Positions 8,921 to 18,230 of a stretch of 64,000 bases of DNA are shown in pieces. The notes beneath the pieces were generated by a model. The model did no database searches. It worked only from the letters and a program-made list of their open reading frames with translations, and had not been told where the DNA came from. Where the stretch lies: NCBI GenBank assembly GCA_019417325.1, contig DXVO01000001.1, forward strand, positions 62,001-126,000. Direction: 5' to 3'. The translations under genes were made by a program, and so were the position numbers. Source of the DNA: Parabacteroides sp. Its GTDB lineage: Bacteria; Bacteroidota; Bacteroidia; Bacteroidales; Tannerellaceae. Position 1 is the first letter of the stretch. Each line of letters begins with the position of its first letter.

Positions 8921-10321
8921 ATGTTACAAAACAGGGTACAGACTACTGTAAATGACACAGACGGACTACCGCTCCCCAAACGTTATTGGGCAATTCTTGC
9001 CACAGCGCTTGGAGTCGGCATGTCAGTTATAGACGGAACTATAGCAAATGTTGCCCTGCCAACCATCGCACATGACCTCGGGACCGCTCCTTCCACTACT
9101 ATTTGGGTAGTAAATGCATACCAGTTGGCAATCACAATTTCGCTCCTTTCCTTTTCTTCCTTGGGAGATATTCATGGATACCGCCGTATTTTCCTGATTG
9201 GTATAGGCATCTTCAGCATTACCTCCTTAATATGCGCACTTGCCGATTCTTTCTGGACATTGACTATTGCCCGTATCCTGCAAGGTTTCGGAGCGGCTGC
9301 CATAACCAGCGTAAACACGGCTTTATTGCGTATCATTTATCCCAAACGGTTTCTCGGACGAGGTATGGGGATTAATGCTTTAGTCGTCGCTGTGTCTATT
9401 GCTTCCGGCCCCAGTATCGCTTCCGCCATTTTATCGATCGGTTCATGGCACTGGCTATTTGCAATTAATGTTCCGTTAGGAATAGCAGCGCTACTGATTG
9501 GCTGGAAATTCTTGCCTGTGAATACAGTAAAAACATACGGACGCCATTTCGACAAAACCAGTTGCCTGATGAATGCCCTGACATTCGGATTGCTGATTTT
9601 TTCTCTTGAAAATATAGCTCATAAAGGAAGTAGCATTATGGTGATTGCCGGAATATTGGCATTTGTCACTATTGGTTTCTTCTTTGTACACCGGCAACTC
9701 AGGCAACGTTTTCCACTACTTCCTGTAGACCTGATGCGCATTCCTATTTTTTCCCTGTCGGTAGGGACCTCTATCTGTTCCTTCATAGCTCAAATGCTCG
9801 CAATGACTTCTCTTCCCTTCTTTTTCCAAAACACCCTGGGACGGAGTGCAGTGGAAACAGGACTTCTGCTTACCCCATGGCCATTAGCAACCATGATTAT
9901 GGCTCCTATCGCCGGAAGATTGGTAGAGAAAGTCCATCCCGGTATATTGGGCGGTATAGGTATGGGCATCTTTTCCACCGGAATGTTCCTCCTTGCCATT
10001 CTGCCTGCCGAACCGACCAATGCTGAGATTATCTGGCGGTTGTGTATCTGTGGCGCCGGCTTCGGTATGTTCCAGACCCCGAACAACAGTACGCTTATCT
10101 CTTCAGCCCCAACCGACCGGAGTGGAGGAGCCAGCGGCATGTTGGGAACAGCCCGCTTGCTGGGACAAACTATCGGAACAACGTTAGTAGCCATGTTATT
10201 CAATCTGGTTCCAAACAACAGTACCCAGGTCTGTCTTTATCTTGGAGGTGCATTTGCCATTATCGCAGGAATTGTCAGTTGTCTACGTATATCCCAACCG
10301 GCTCCATTAAAAAAAGGGTAA
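8921..10321 (+). CDS. MFS transporter, DHA2 (EmrB-like) family
   Basis: A 466-residue inner-membrane drug/proton antiporter. The first helix ATALGVGMSVIDGTIANVALP carries the DHA2 signature; the loop motif GDIHGYRRIF and the following ARILQGFGAAA are classical MFS motif A and motif B regions. About 14 hydrophobic segments can be counted, as expected for DHA2. No periplasmic adaptor or outer-membrane factor gene is adjacent, so it probably works alone. Substrate unknown. A TATATTTG box at 8848-8855 lies 65 bases upstream of the start and may be its -7 element. Confidence 0.9.
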   Translation: MLQNRVQTTVNDTDGLPLPKRYWAILATALGVGMSVIDGTIANVALPTIAHDLGTAPSTTIWVVNAYQLAITISLLSFSSLGDIHGYRRIFLIGIGIFSITSLICALADSFWTLTIARILQGFGAAAITSVNTALLRIIYPKRFLGRGMGINALVVAVSIASGPSIASAILSIGSWHWLFAINVPLGIAALLIGWKFLPVNTVKTYGRHFDKTSCLMNALTFGLLIFSLENIAHKGSSIMVIAGILAFVTIGFFFVHRQLRQRFPLLPVDLMRIPIFSLSVGTSICSFIAQMLAMTSLPFFFQNTLGRSAVETGLLLTPWPLATMIMAPIAGRLVEKVHPGILGGIGMGIFSTGMFLLAILPAEPTNAEIIWRLCICGAGFGMFQTPNNSTLISSAPTDRSGGASGMLGTARLLGQTIGTTLVAMLFNLVPNNSTQVCLYLGGAFAIIAGIVSCLRISQPAPLKKG

Positions 10322-10635
10322 CTATCCGCCTTTACATATCAACAACGGTATATATAACAGAAGGTTTGCCTTATTATAAAAAAGACATCATTTTAACCAA
10401 TTCAATGACACTTTTTCATAATAACAGCCTTTAGCATAACTTCACTCATATACATAAAAGCCTTTTTAGGATTAACCTGCCCCTTTTTAAGGCTAAAAAG
10501 GAGACTTTTTCATACAATCCGGCACCTTTTCCTACTTACCCTAAGGGTAATTTCAATTAGTAGCGGTACAAATTCCAACTATCTGCGCACAAAAAAACAA
10601 TAATCCGCGCGGCAAAACACCTATATTTTAACTTT

Positions 10636-10672
10636 AAAGCATATATGTTTTAAATTCAAAGCATATATGTTT
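10636..10672 (+). repeat. Tandem 15-base direct repeats (AAAGCATATATGTTT)
   Basis: AAAGCATATATGTTT occurs at 10636-10650 and again at 10658-10672, a 22-base period (two helical turns). The core CATATATG is itself palindromic. A similar palindrome (AAAACATATATGTTTT) sits upstream of the GH2 gene near 29718-29733. Possible regulator sites. Confidence 0.5.
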
Positions 10673-10779
10673 CGTTTTTCGATGTTATTAAGCATAGACG
10701 CGACTCTGGAATAGTCTGTAAAGCTAACATTACGCGGATATCAATTAGCTTACTATCTTCCCAAAAACACAATAATATG

Positions 10780-10863
10780 ATTAGACGCGGATGACGCGAA
10801 AAACGCGGATTAATACAGTTTTTTATTTCTTAATCCGCGTTTTTCGCGTCATCCGCGTCTAAT
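10780..10863. repeat. Perfect 34-bp inverted repeat with 16-base loop
   Basis: The left arm (10780-10813) begins ATTAGACGCGGATGACGCG. The right arm (10830-10863) is its exact reverse complement. The loop is AT-rich. Both flanking genes are far away (459 and 309 bases), so it is not an ordinary terminator. A diverged half-copy lies at 44047-44080. It is likely an interspersed palindromic repeat (REP-like or MITE-like) or a structured-RNA locus. Confidence 0.85.
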
Positions 10864-11113
10864 AAATACGATCCGCCTCTTAATTCAATTAGTAAGCATT
10901 CCAGCCTCTGCACCAACAAAGCGGAAATATTAAACCTCTCGAGAGTGGCATATTTGCCAAGCACCTTGGATTATATACGGCACAAGCGAAGCAGGAAACA
11001 GTTGTTTTGTCATTTTGTCAAAAGGAACAAAATGATATTTTCTTCGTGTAAACTTTCACCGGATTCACCTTTATCTCCCTTCAAGATGCAATTAACATTA
11101 ATTTTCTTCACTT

Positions 11114-11146
11114 TTGAAGTTTCTACCAGAATAAAAGATACTTTTG
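11114..11146 (+). promoter_or_regulatory. Probable promoter of the propeller lipoprotein gene
   Basis: TACTTTTG at 11139-11146 fits TAnnTTTG and a TTG lies at 11114-11116, with a slightly long 22-base spacer. The -7 box ends 26 bases before the start codon at 11173. Confidence 0.4.
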
Positions 11147-11172
11147 AAACCAAACAATAACAATAATCTGAT

Positions 11173-12396
11173 ATGAATATGAAACAGAAACTACTTTATT
11201 GCCTTGCTTTTGCATCAGCCTCATTACTTCTTGTCTCATGCAACTCATCAGAGCCAAATACACCTGCCTGCCTAACAGCCGACATAAGAAATAGCCTCAA
11301 TCAACCAACTCTCTTGAATCTGGATGATGAAATAGAGAGTGTTTCTTATGTGCCTTTGGAAGTAACCTCCGATGATGCGTCATTAATAGATGGTGTGACG
11401 AGCTATGTTATCACTGATAAATACATTTACATCTTACCGGTCAAGGAGGAACGGATTGCTTTATTTGATAAACAAGGACATTTTATAAAGACATTAATTT
11501 CTCCGGGACAAGGACCGGGTGAAATCAGTGAGGTTATTATAAATATGCAGGCAGACGAAAAGAAGAATCGTCTTTATCTGTTTGGCACAAATCAGATATT
11601 AGTTTACACATTAGACGGAGAATTTATTCAACATATAAGCCATGATTATCAAGTAGTAGCCCAATGCCTGATTGAAGAAGAAAGACTTGCAGCCATTTCA
11701 TTCCCTTACCAGCCTTTTCAGGGAAGAGGATTCGGACTCGGTATTTTCACTACCCAAGGGGATACGATTCTCATGAAGAATGACTTTTATTCTCCGCTGG
11801 TTCCCCGTGAGAACTCAGGATTTACGGTATGTATGACTGTCGCTTACTCGGAACCGGAACATTCTCTCCTATTCAAAACAGGAAGCAACGACACTGTTTT
11901 TAGAATATCTAACAATACAATCCAGCCGGCTTGTATCTTAAATCTTCAAAACTCGAACAACGAAATAACCCGTGCACTCGATATTACTGATTTCAGCTCC
12001 CTGCAAAAGAAACTTGGAGAAGATAACGATATTTTCATTTCTGACATTTTCGAAACACCTAAACAATACTATTTCCGTTTCAGATATAACCAAGGCCATT
12101 GCGTGGCTTCCGTTAATAAAAAAACAGGAAAAACGTTGGTTGAGAAATGTATCCAACCCGGTACTCTAAAAGAAATGGCGGATGTGAATCTGCAACATGG
12201 AATGTTAGGAACTAAAAGCTATCATAACTTTCCGGTTTGGGGACGTGTAAGCGGAAACGAGCTGGTACAAATCGTTACCCCTTACGAACTCAATTTCTAT
12301 AAAGAAACTCAATCGATATCCATTCCCGACAATTTGAATACAAAAGAGGAAGAAGGTAATCCTATCTTTATCTTCTATAAACTCAAAGACCAATGA
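11173..12396 (+). CDS. six-bladed beta-propeller lipoprotein
   Basis: A 407-residue exported lipoprotein (lipobox LLLVSC, Cys at about residue 23). The Bacteroidales six-bladed propeller pattern is visible: EIESVSYVPLEVTSDDASL, then ALFDKQGHFIKTLISPGQGPGEIS, and repeated strands such as LVYTLDGEFIQHISHDYQ. Members are abundant in Bacteroides and their ligands are unknown. The start could also be the second Met six bases downstream. It stands alone, with its own promoter and a strong terminator. Confidence 0.8.
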   Translation: MNMKQKLLYCLAFASASLLLVSCNSSEPNTPACLTADIRNSLNQPTLLNLDDEIESVSYVPLEVTSDDASLIDGVTSYVITDKYIYILPVKEERIALFDKQGHFIKTLISPGQGPGEISEVIINMQADEKKNRLYLFGTNQILVYTLDGEFIQHISHDYQVVAQCLIEEERLAAISFPYQPFQGRGFGLGIFTTQGDTILMKNDFYSPLVPRENSGFTVCMTVAYSEPEHSLLFKTGSNDTVFRISNNTIQPACILNLQNSNNEITRALDITDFSSLQKKLGEDNDIFISDIFETPKQYYFRFRYNQGHCVASVNKKTGKTLVEKCIQPGTLKEMADVNLQHGMLGTKSYHNFPVWGRVSGNELVQIVTPYELNFYKETQSISIPDNLNTKEEEGNPIFIFYKLKDQ

Positions 12397-12413
12397 TTCA
12401 AATCCCGAATACG

Positions 12414-12458
12414 AAAAAAGGTACAAACCCATCAATTAGATTGGATTTGTACCTTTTT
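12414..12458. terminator. Bidirectional terminator
   Basis: AAAAAAGGTACAAA pairs with TTTGTACCTTTTT across a short AT-rich loop, with Ts on both ends. It lies between the propeller lipoprotein (+) and the aldolase gene (-). Confidence 0.8.
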
Positions 12459-12517
12459 AGATTTACACGAGAGAATATTTCTATTCCTCGCATAAACGCT
12501 TTATATCGGTAAACTGA

Positions 12518-13516
12518 TTACAATTTATCGTTTGAACCAAGAACGTTCAAAATCTTATGTTTGTACAGTTTTTCCATGTTATCGCGAGCCGGTCCCAGAT
12601 ATTTACGTGGGTCAAATTCAGCCGGTTTTTCTGCGAAAGTCTTGCGGATAGCAGCAGTCATAGCCAGACGAGAGTCTGAGTCGATGTTGATTTTGCAAAC
12701 AGCAGATTTAGCAGCCTTACGCAATTCTTCTTCAGGAATACCGATAGCAGCCTTCAAAGCGCCACCGTATTTGTTGATTGTTTCAACTTCTTCTTCAGGA
12801 ACAGAAGAAGAACCGTGAAGAACGATTGGGAATCCCGGAAGTTTTTCCATTACAGCGTCCAATACTTCGAATGCCAATGGAGGAGGAACCATTTTACCAG
12901 TCTTCGGATCGATATGGCACTGTTCCGGAGTAAACTTGTAAGCACCGTGAGAAGTACCGATTGAGATAGCCAATGAATCGCAACCCGTACGAGTAGCGAA
13001 GTCGATTACTTCTTCAGGGTCAGTATAAGTGTGGTGGTCAGAAGAAACTTCATCTTCAACGCCTGCCAATACACCCAGTTCGCCTTCTACAGTTACATCG
13101 AACTGATGAGCATAATCAACAACTTTCTTAGTCAAAGCAACGTTTTCTTCGTAAGGAAGATGAGAACCGTCGATCATAACAGAAGAGAAACCAGAGTCGA
13201 TACAGCTCTTGCAAGTTTCAAATGTATCACCATGATCCAGGTGAAGAACAATCTGAGGATTCGGGCAACCTAATTCCTTTGCATATTCAACAGCACCCTG
13301 AGCCATGTAGCGAAGCAATGTTGCATTTGCATATTGACGGGCACCTTTAGACACCTGCAGGATTACCGGAGACTTTGTTTCAACAGCAGCCTTGATAATA
13401 GCCTGCATCTGTTCCATGTTATTGAAGTTGAAAGCCGGAATTGCATATCCGCCTTTGATGGCTTTTGCGAACATTTCTTTTGTGTTCACCAAGCCTAAGT
13501 CTTTGTAATTTACCAT
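12518..13516 (-). CDS. fba: class II fructose-bisphosphate aldolase
   Basis: A 332-residue cytoplasmic enzyme of glycolysis and gluconeogenesis, cleaving fructose 1,6-bisphosphate to glyceraldehyde 3-phosphate and dihydroxyacetone phosphate with a divalent metal. The start at 13514-13516 (MVNYKDLGLVNTKEMFAKA) was chosen because the 27 codons upstream in frame do not look like the family N-terminus. Motifs: GYAIPAFNFNNMEQ, the zinc ligand site LHLDHGD, MIDGSHLPYEENV, and VLHGSSSVP in the phosphate-binding region. A TATCTTTG -7 box on the minus strand lies at 13557-13564. Confidence 0.95.
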   Translation of the reverse strand: MVNYKDLGLVNTKEMFAKAIKGGYAIPAFNFNNMEQMQAIIKAAVETKSPVILQVSKGARQYANATLLRYMAQGAVEYAKELGCPNPQIVLHLDHGDTFETCKSCIDSGFSSVMIDGSHLPYEENVALTKKVVDYAHQFDVTVEGELGVLAGVEDEVSSDHHTYTDPEEVIDFATRTGCDSLAISIGTSHGAYKFTPEQCHIDPKTGKMVPPPLAFEVLDAVMEKLPGFPIVLHGSSSVPEEEVETINKYGGALKAAIGIPEEELRKAAKSAVCKINIDSDSRLAMTAAIRKTFAEKPAEFDPRKYLGPARDNMEKLYKHKILNVLGSNDKL

Positions 13517-13646
13517 TGTTGTATATGTTATTACGTTAATGATTAAAAATCTACAGCAAAGATAACAACTCTCCGCTAACTTTATGCTCTTAAGCATCTA
13601 AAATAACGCAAAAGTCTTGATTCTGGAAAAAATAGTTTGATTTTCT

Positions 13647-13676
13647 TTGTTTGTTCAACTCAAATCAATACCTTTG
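13647..13676 (+). promoter_or_regulatory. Promoter of the L31 gene
   Basis: TTG at 13647-13649, 19 bases, then TACCTTTG at 13669-13676: a textbook Bacteroides promoter. The leader to the ATG at 13739 is about 60 bases. Confidence 0.6.
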
Positions 13677-13738
13677 CAACCCAAAATACCGGTTACCAAA
13701 CTGTTAAGAATAATAATTAAATATAAGATAACAAAGCA

Positions 13739-13990
13739 ATGAAAAAAGGAATTCATCCTGACAACTATCGTCCTGTAGTATTCAAGGACATGTCAAACGA
13801 GGACGTATTTATCACTCGTTCCACTATCAATGCAAAGGAAACTATCGAAATCGATGGTGTAACTTATCCGTTGGTAAAGGTCGAAATCTCTAACACTTCT
13901 CACCCGTTCTACACAGGTAAATCTAAATTGGTGGATACTGCCGGACGTGTTGATAAGTTCATGAGCCGTTACGGTAACCGTAAAAAATAA
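13739..13990 (+). CDS. rpmE2: 50S ribosomal protein L31 type B
   Basis: An 83-residue ribosomal protein. It begins MKKGIHPDNYRPVVFKDMSN and contains the conserved SNTSHPFYTGKSKLVDTAGRVDKF segment found in L31. It lacks the CxxC zinc motif of the A type, so it is the zinc-independent B type, and it is close to the usual type B length. It has a strong promoter and a strong terminator, so it is transcribed alone. Confidence 0.95.
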   Translation: MKKGIHPDNYRPVVFKDMSNEDVFITRSTINAKETIEIDGVTYPLVKVEISNTSHPFYTGKSKLVDTAGRVDKFMSRYGNRKK

Positions 13991-14011
13991 GAAGTTTCGT
14001 TTTATAACGAT

Positions 14012-14055
14012 AAAGAAAAGGGTTGGCATTTTCGGATGCCAACCCTTTTCTTTTT
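14012..14055. terminator. Bidirectional terminator after the L31 gene
   Basis: AAAGAAAAGGGTTGGCAT pairs with ATGCCAACCCTTTTCTTT around a short TTCGG-containing loop. It ends within the stop codon of the convergent GH35 gene (14054), so it may serve that gene too. Confidence 0.85.
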
Positions 14056-16345
14056 ACTTATTAGTGGATTTCTCCACTATCGTTTCCAAAACTTTTTGCA
14101 GATTTCCAATTACAGCGTTCCCCTCCAGGCCATATTCCTTGCCCACTTCCAATAAATTCGGATAAGACACCCAAACCCGGTTGCCGGCATCTTGCCAAAC
14201 AGAAATACGTAACGGAAGTTCCAATGCTATAGAGGGATTCTGTTGCATTAGCTTGGTACCGACTTCAGGAGAACCGAAAACGATAACTTTGCTGGGCTTC
14301 ATCGTTAACCCTGCTTCACGGGCATTTTTTGCATGATCGTATTCGGCAAATATTGTGCCCCCCTGTGATTTAACGAGGTTTGTTATCTTCAAAACCGTTT
14401 CATCTACGTTAAATGCGCTTTCTGTCTTTTCCTGCAACCGATTCTTCTTTTCCTCCATTGCCACATTCCTCAATTTATTCAATACCGGGGTCTTTACTGT
14501 CCTTACACTGCTCTTGGCCCCGTTATTTAATTGTTCATAAATAATAATCTTATTTTCACCCTTCTTCAGCCATACTCCCGGAATGTACAAGGTCTGTTGA
14601 GGACCGGCATACCAGTAACGTCCGATATTGATGCCATTAATAAAGATAATGCCTTTACCCCAGTCATCCATGTCTATAAACGTATCCCCGACATCTTTCA
14701 GATTAAATGTACCTTCATAAATAACCGGCTTATTCCTCAATGAAGACGTCCCGGAGGAGCCGTTCTTATACACATAATCTTTATCTGAAGATAATACCGG
14801 AGCCTCTGCCATAGGAAGCTTGTACATCTTCCAATCCGATATCTCATTACCGGCAATCCGTACAGGGCTGATAATCCCTTTGGCATTTTGAGTAATACGC
14901 TCACCATAGTTGATACGTCCGAAGTTCTCCACCAAAATATCCAGCGTTGCATTGAACGGAATATCGATATCCATATCATACTGGTTAAAACAACGGTTCA
15001 GCTCTCCTACACGCTCGCCATTAATATAAATGGTAGCATAATCACGCAACCCCGGAAGTTCCAGTTTCCCTTTCAACGGCTGGTTGAAATGTTTGGAATA
15101 TAAAATATAACCATATCCCTGGTTCAATTGTTCGAACGTCAAAGGTGTCGGCGACTCTACCGGTTTCTGTTCTTTTGCCAATGCCAACACATCGGCTACC
15201 TTTGTCAAAGAGATAGAGGGAATTTCAATCACAGGATTCGGAGCCGGAACCTCAGGAACCGGATAAGATACATATTTCTTTATCACATTACGAAGAGAAT
15301 CGTATTTAGGTGTTCTCCATCCTGCCTCACTAATCGGAGCATCATAATCATAACTGGTCAAATCCGGCTGTATATCATGTTTTTTATCATAATTGGCACC
15401 ACTCGTAAAACCGAAGTTCGTACCGCCATGTACCATATAAACATTAAAAGAAACATCATTTTGCAGGTAATTCTCTGTTTGCCTGGCTATACCGGAAGCA
15501 CCGATTTGTGGAAAAGGTTCTGCCCAATGGGACAACCAACCGGGATAAAACTCAGCCACCATATAAGGTCCAACACCTCCATGATATTCGTTAACCACTT
15601 TCTTCAGGTTCTCCACATTCCCTTCGCCATTGGCAGTAGGCAAAGCTCCCGAAGTAGAACCACCCTCAAATAACCAGCTACCGTCCGAAGTAAATAAAGG
15701 CACATTGAAACCGGCATCAGCCAACTGTTGTTTAATTTTGGCATTATAACGGCGATGCTCTTCCAAAGGTATATCCTTCCGCTGTGCCACATACGAACCG
15801 AATTCATTCTCTGCCTGCACCATAATAATCGGACCGCCTTTAGTTACCTGCAAGTCTCCTACTTGTTCATACAATTTATCTATGTACATCTTCGTCCGTT
15901 TCAGGAACTCCGGGTTATCCCTGCGTATTTCCATGCCCGGAATATTCTGCAACCACCAGGGATAACCACCAAATTCCCATTCCGCACAAACATAAGGACC
16001 GGGACGCAAGATAACCATCAGTCCTTCTTCCCCGGCAATCCGGATATATTCGGCCAGGTTCTTATCTCCTTTGAAGTCCCATTGTCCGGGTTCCGTTTCA
16101 TGAAGGTTCCAGAATACATAGGTAGCAACTGTATTCAAACCCATCGCTTTCATCATCTGGAAACGATGTCGCCAATACTGATGGGGAATACGTGGATAGT
16201 GCATTTCACCGGATATAATGGATATCGCTTTCCCGTCCCGGTAAAAATGTCCGTTCTTTATCTCGAACGTAAACTTATCTTTTGCAAACAGGCACATAGG
16301 TACCATCATCAATACAAAAAATAAACAGGCTAATTTCTTTTTCAT
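14054..16345 (-). CDS. GH35 beta-galactosidase with a C-terminal DUF302-like domain
   Basis: A 763-residue exported enzyme expected to release terminal beta-galactose. The start was set at ATG 16343-16345 (signal MKKKLACLFFVLMMVPMCLF) rather than an in-frame TTG upstream. The GH35 barrel is clear: GEMHYPRIP, RPGPYVCAEWEFGG, acid/base Glu181 in QAENEFG and nucleophile Glu265 in AEFYPGW. Jelly-roll domains follow (YGYILYSKHF, YINGERVGELNR, INGINIGRYW). The last about 125 residues are unusual: VFGSPEVGTKLMQQNPSIA, LPLRISVWQDAGNRVWVSY and a Lys/Glu-rich lead-in match the DUF302 pattern, a small domain not expected in GH35. No frameshift was seen at the joint. A TATATTTG box on the minus strand (16383-16390) fits as a promoter. 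Confidence 0.9.
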   Translation of the reverse strand: MKKKLACLFFVLMMVPMCLFAKDKFTFEIKNGHFYRDGKAISIISGEMHYPRIPHQYWRHRFQMMKAMGLNTVATYVFWNLHETEPGQWDFKGDKNLAEYIRIAGEEGLMVILRPGPYVCAEWEFGGYPWWLQNIPGMEIRRDNPEFLKRTKMYIDKLYEQVGDLQVTKGGPIIMVQAENEFGSYVAQRKDIPLEEHRRYNAKIKQQLADAGFNVPLFTSDGSWLFEGGSTSGALPTANGEGNVENLKKVVNEYHGGVGPYMVAEFYPGWLSHWAEPFPQIGASGIARQTENYLQNDVSFNVYMVHGGTNFGFTSGANYDKKHDIQPDLTSYDYDAPISEAGWRTPKYDSLRNVIKKYVSYPVPEVPAPNPVIEIPSISLTKVADVLALAKEQKPVESPTPLTFEQLNQGYGYILYSKHFNQPLKGKLELPGLRDYATIYINGERVGELNRCFNQYDMDIDIPFNATLDILVENFGRINYGERITQNAKGIISPVRIAGNEISDWKMYKLPMAEAPVLSSDKDYVYKNGSSGTSSLRNKPVIYEGTFNLKDVGDTFIDMDDWGKGIIFINGINIGRYWYAGPQQTLYIPGVWLKKGENKIIIYEQLNNGAKSSVRTVKTPVLNKLRNVAMEEKKNRLQEKTESAFNVDETVLKITNLVKSQGGTIFAEYDHAKNAREAGLTMKPSKVIVFGSPEVGTKLMQQNPSIALELPLRISVWQDAGNRVWVSYPNLLEVGKEYGLEGNAVIGNLQKVLETIVEKSTNK

Positions 16346-16607
16346 GGATTTTATCAAGATTTATTTTCGGTTTAATAGATTGCAAATATAACAAACTTAA
16401 GAGTACACCATTCAAAGATTGTTTTTTTCCTCTATACCTAAAAAACATAAAATGCAAAGCCTCAATAAAATACATGTCAAATAATTAGACAGGGCTGTCC
16501 ATTTATTTGACATTATCCACCACCCAGATTTGCTATAAGCAATTATATTACAACAAATTAAGCATACTGGCATATTTTTTGCTTGATATATACCAAAAAC
16601 ACTACTT

Positions 16608-18224
16608 ATGAAACGAACGCATATTATCATTATTTGCCTGGTAATTTTCTCCGGGTTAAAAGCACTTGCACAAGAGTATGTAAACAAAGACTCTCTAATA
16701 AGCGATTTCAATTATCTCATACGGCAATTGGAGGCAACTCATCCGGATCCTTACAGTGGCTTCGGGGGAAAAGTGTTCTTTCATAAACAAGCATTCGACC
16801 TAAAAAACGAGCTGGCAAGAAAAGATCACACGCTGCTTGATTTTTCAAGTAAAGTTTCCGCTTTTCTCGCCAACCTGCAAGACGGGCATACCTCCTTGTT
16901 TACTCCGGAAAATACGAAAGAAAAGAATAAAAGCGGTATATTTATCGTTTCAGGAAAAGTCATACCGGACGGGATAATTCTCAGGGAAGTCCCCCTCGAA
17001 AGTAAAGAATATCTGGGAAGCCGTATTTTGGGCATCAATGGTCTTTCTATTGATTCTCTGCTTCAAATTATAAAAACGAAAAAAGCATGTGAGAACTTAT
17101 ACGGACAATATTTCTGGCTCAATATGTTCCTTAGTCATTCGGACTTTATCCTCGAAATATTCCCGGATTTGAAAAATACAATGACCCTCAACATCGAAAC
17201 ACCGGACGGAGAACGAAAAGACTTGACCATTCCTTTAATAAGCAAAGATAAATGGAAAGAATATCCGACAGCCAAATTTTCCAAATGGGATATGATTCCG
17301 GAGGATACCTATCTGTCATACAAATACCTGGATAAGAAAAAGGAAGTGATGTTCTTCAAACTAACCTGTATCATGGCAAGGGAAAACTATGAAGTCACAC
17401 TAAAAAACAACTGGCCGGGAGCTTACGATGACATGAAATGGTTCTACAAAAATACCCTGAAAAAAGAAATGCCGGCGGATACGGCAAAAGCGCTTGCGGG
17501 TATCCCCTCTTACTCCGAAACATTCTTCCATATGTTGAAAGAGATGAAAAAGCACAACAGCAAAACCCTCATCATCGATCTGCGTTCGAACGGAGGAGGA
17601 TGGACTCCTATCACATTGCCAAGCCTGTACCAACTACATGGAGACAGATATCTGCAAACAGACATGGATACCCACTTCTATCGCCTCCTGTCCCCTCTCT
17701 ACCTGAGTAAGATAAACAAAACACAGGAAGAATTTAATAAGATGTACGGACACGAATATCAATTAGGCGAATACATTTTTAACGAAGAGAACCCCGATAC
17801 TTCCTGTATCGAAGTTCAACGAGAGAATTTTATCAGGAATTGCCTGAGTGACTTGAAACCTGAACTGGAAAAGCAGAAAGGCAAACCGGTTTACACTCCT
17901 GAAAAAATATATGTAATCACAAACGAGCAGACATTCAGTGCAGCATTCCACTACGCCTTTTATCTTTGGAAAATGGGGGCTACTGTAGTAGGAGTACCTT
18001 CCATGCAAGCCCCGAACACGTTTATGGAACAGACTTCTTTTAACTTGCCCTATACCCATCTGGGAGGTTCCATTTCCAACAGCATACAGGTATTCCTTCC
18101 GGGAAAAGACCGTCGTGCCAAAACATTCTGGCCCGATTTAATGCTGGAGTATAATGATTATAAACGATATCAATTCGACTTCCATTCGGAAATTCGTTAC
18201 CTGCTGGATAAAATCAATAAATAG
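16608..18224 (+). CDS. S41 family (tail-specific-protease-like) peptidase
   Basis: A 538-residue exported protein with a signal peptide ending near LKALAQ. An N-terminal helical region (FNYLIRQLEATHPDPYSGFG) is followed by NLQDGHTSLF, a degenerate PDZ-like part with a SRILGINGLSIDSLL core, and the S41 domain. In that domain KTLIIDLRSNGGGW is the conserved strand-loop and NEQTFSAAFHYAF carries the probable nucleophile Ser. The expected general-base Lys is not certain by eye. The physiological substrate is unknown. It converges on the GH13 gene, leaving only six bases between the stop codons and no room for a separate terminator. Confidence 0.85.
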   Translation: MKRTHIIIICLVIFSGLKALAQEYVNKDSLISDFNYLIRQLEATHPDPYSGFGGKVFFHKQAFDLKNELARKDHTLLDFSSKVSAFLANLQDGHTSLFTPENTKEKNKSGIFIVSGKVIPDGIILREVPLESKEYLGSRILGINGLSIDSLLQIIKTKKACENLYGQYFWLNMFLSHSDFILEIFPDLKNTMTLNIETPDGERKDLTIPLISKDKWKEYPTAKFSKWDMIPEDTYLSYKYLDKKKEVMFFKLTCIMARENYEVTLKNNWPGAYDDMKWFYKNTLKKEMPADTAKALAGIPSYSETFFHMLKEMKKHNSKTLIIDLRSNGGGWTPITLPSLYQLHGDRYLQTDMDTHFYRLLSPLYLSKINKTQEEFNKMYGHEYQLGEYIFNEENPDTSCIEVQRENFIRNCLSDLKPELEKQKGKPVYTPEKIYVITNEQTFSAAFHYAFYLWKMGATVVGVPSMQAPNTFMEQTSFNLPYTHLGGSISNSIQVFLPGKDRRAKTFWPDLMLEYNDYKRYQFDFHSEIRYLLDKINK

Positions 18225-18230
18225 CTAAAA

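Larger units (their letters stand above)
10322..11138. other. Long intergenic region, no credible gene
   Basis: About 820 bases between the MFS gene and the promoter of the propeller lipoprotein gene. It holds two direct repeats (10636-10672), the large inverted repeat (10780-10863) and scattered fragments of the same GACGCGGAT-type words (near 10590, 10695, 10730). The few frames of 60-70 codons here have no family features and I do not call them. Confidence 0.6.

Noticed and set aside
10780..10863. Reading the 34-bp inverted repeat as an ordinary transcription terminator
   Set aside because: It is too far (459 bases) from the upstream stop codon, has no T-run after the right arm, and resembles a repeat found elsewhere in the window.
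10945..11160. 71-codon frame before the propeller lipoprotein
   Set aside because: It overlaps the probable promoter of the next gene and its translation shows no family features or signal peptide.
15128..16324. Two overlapping plus-strand frames (181 and 198 codons)
   Set aside because: Both are antisense to the GH35 catalytic domain and lack any domain signature.
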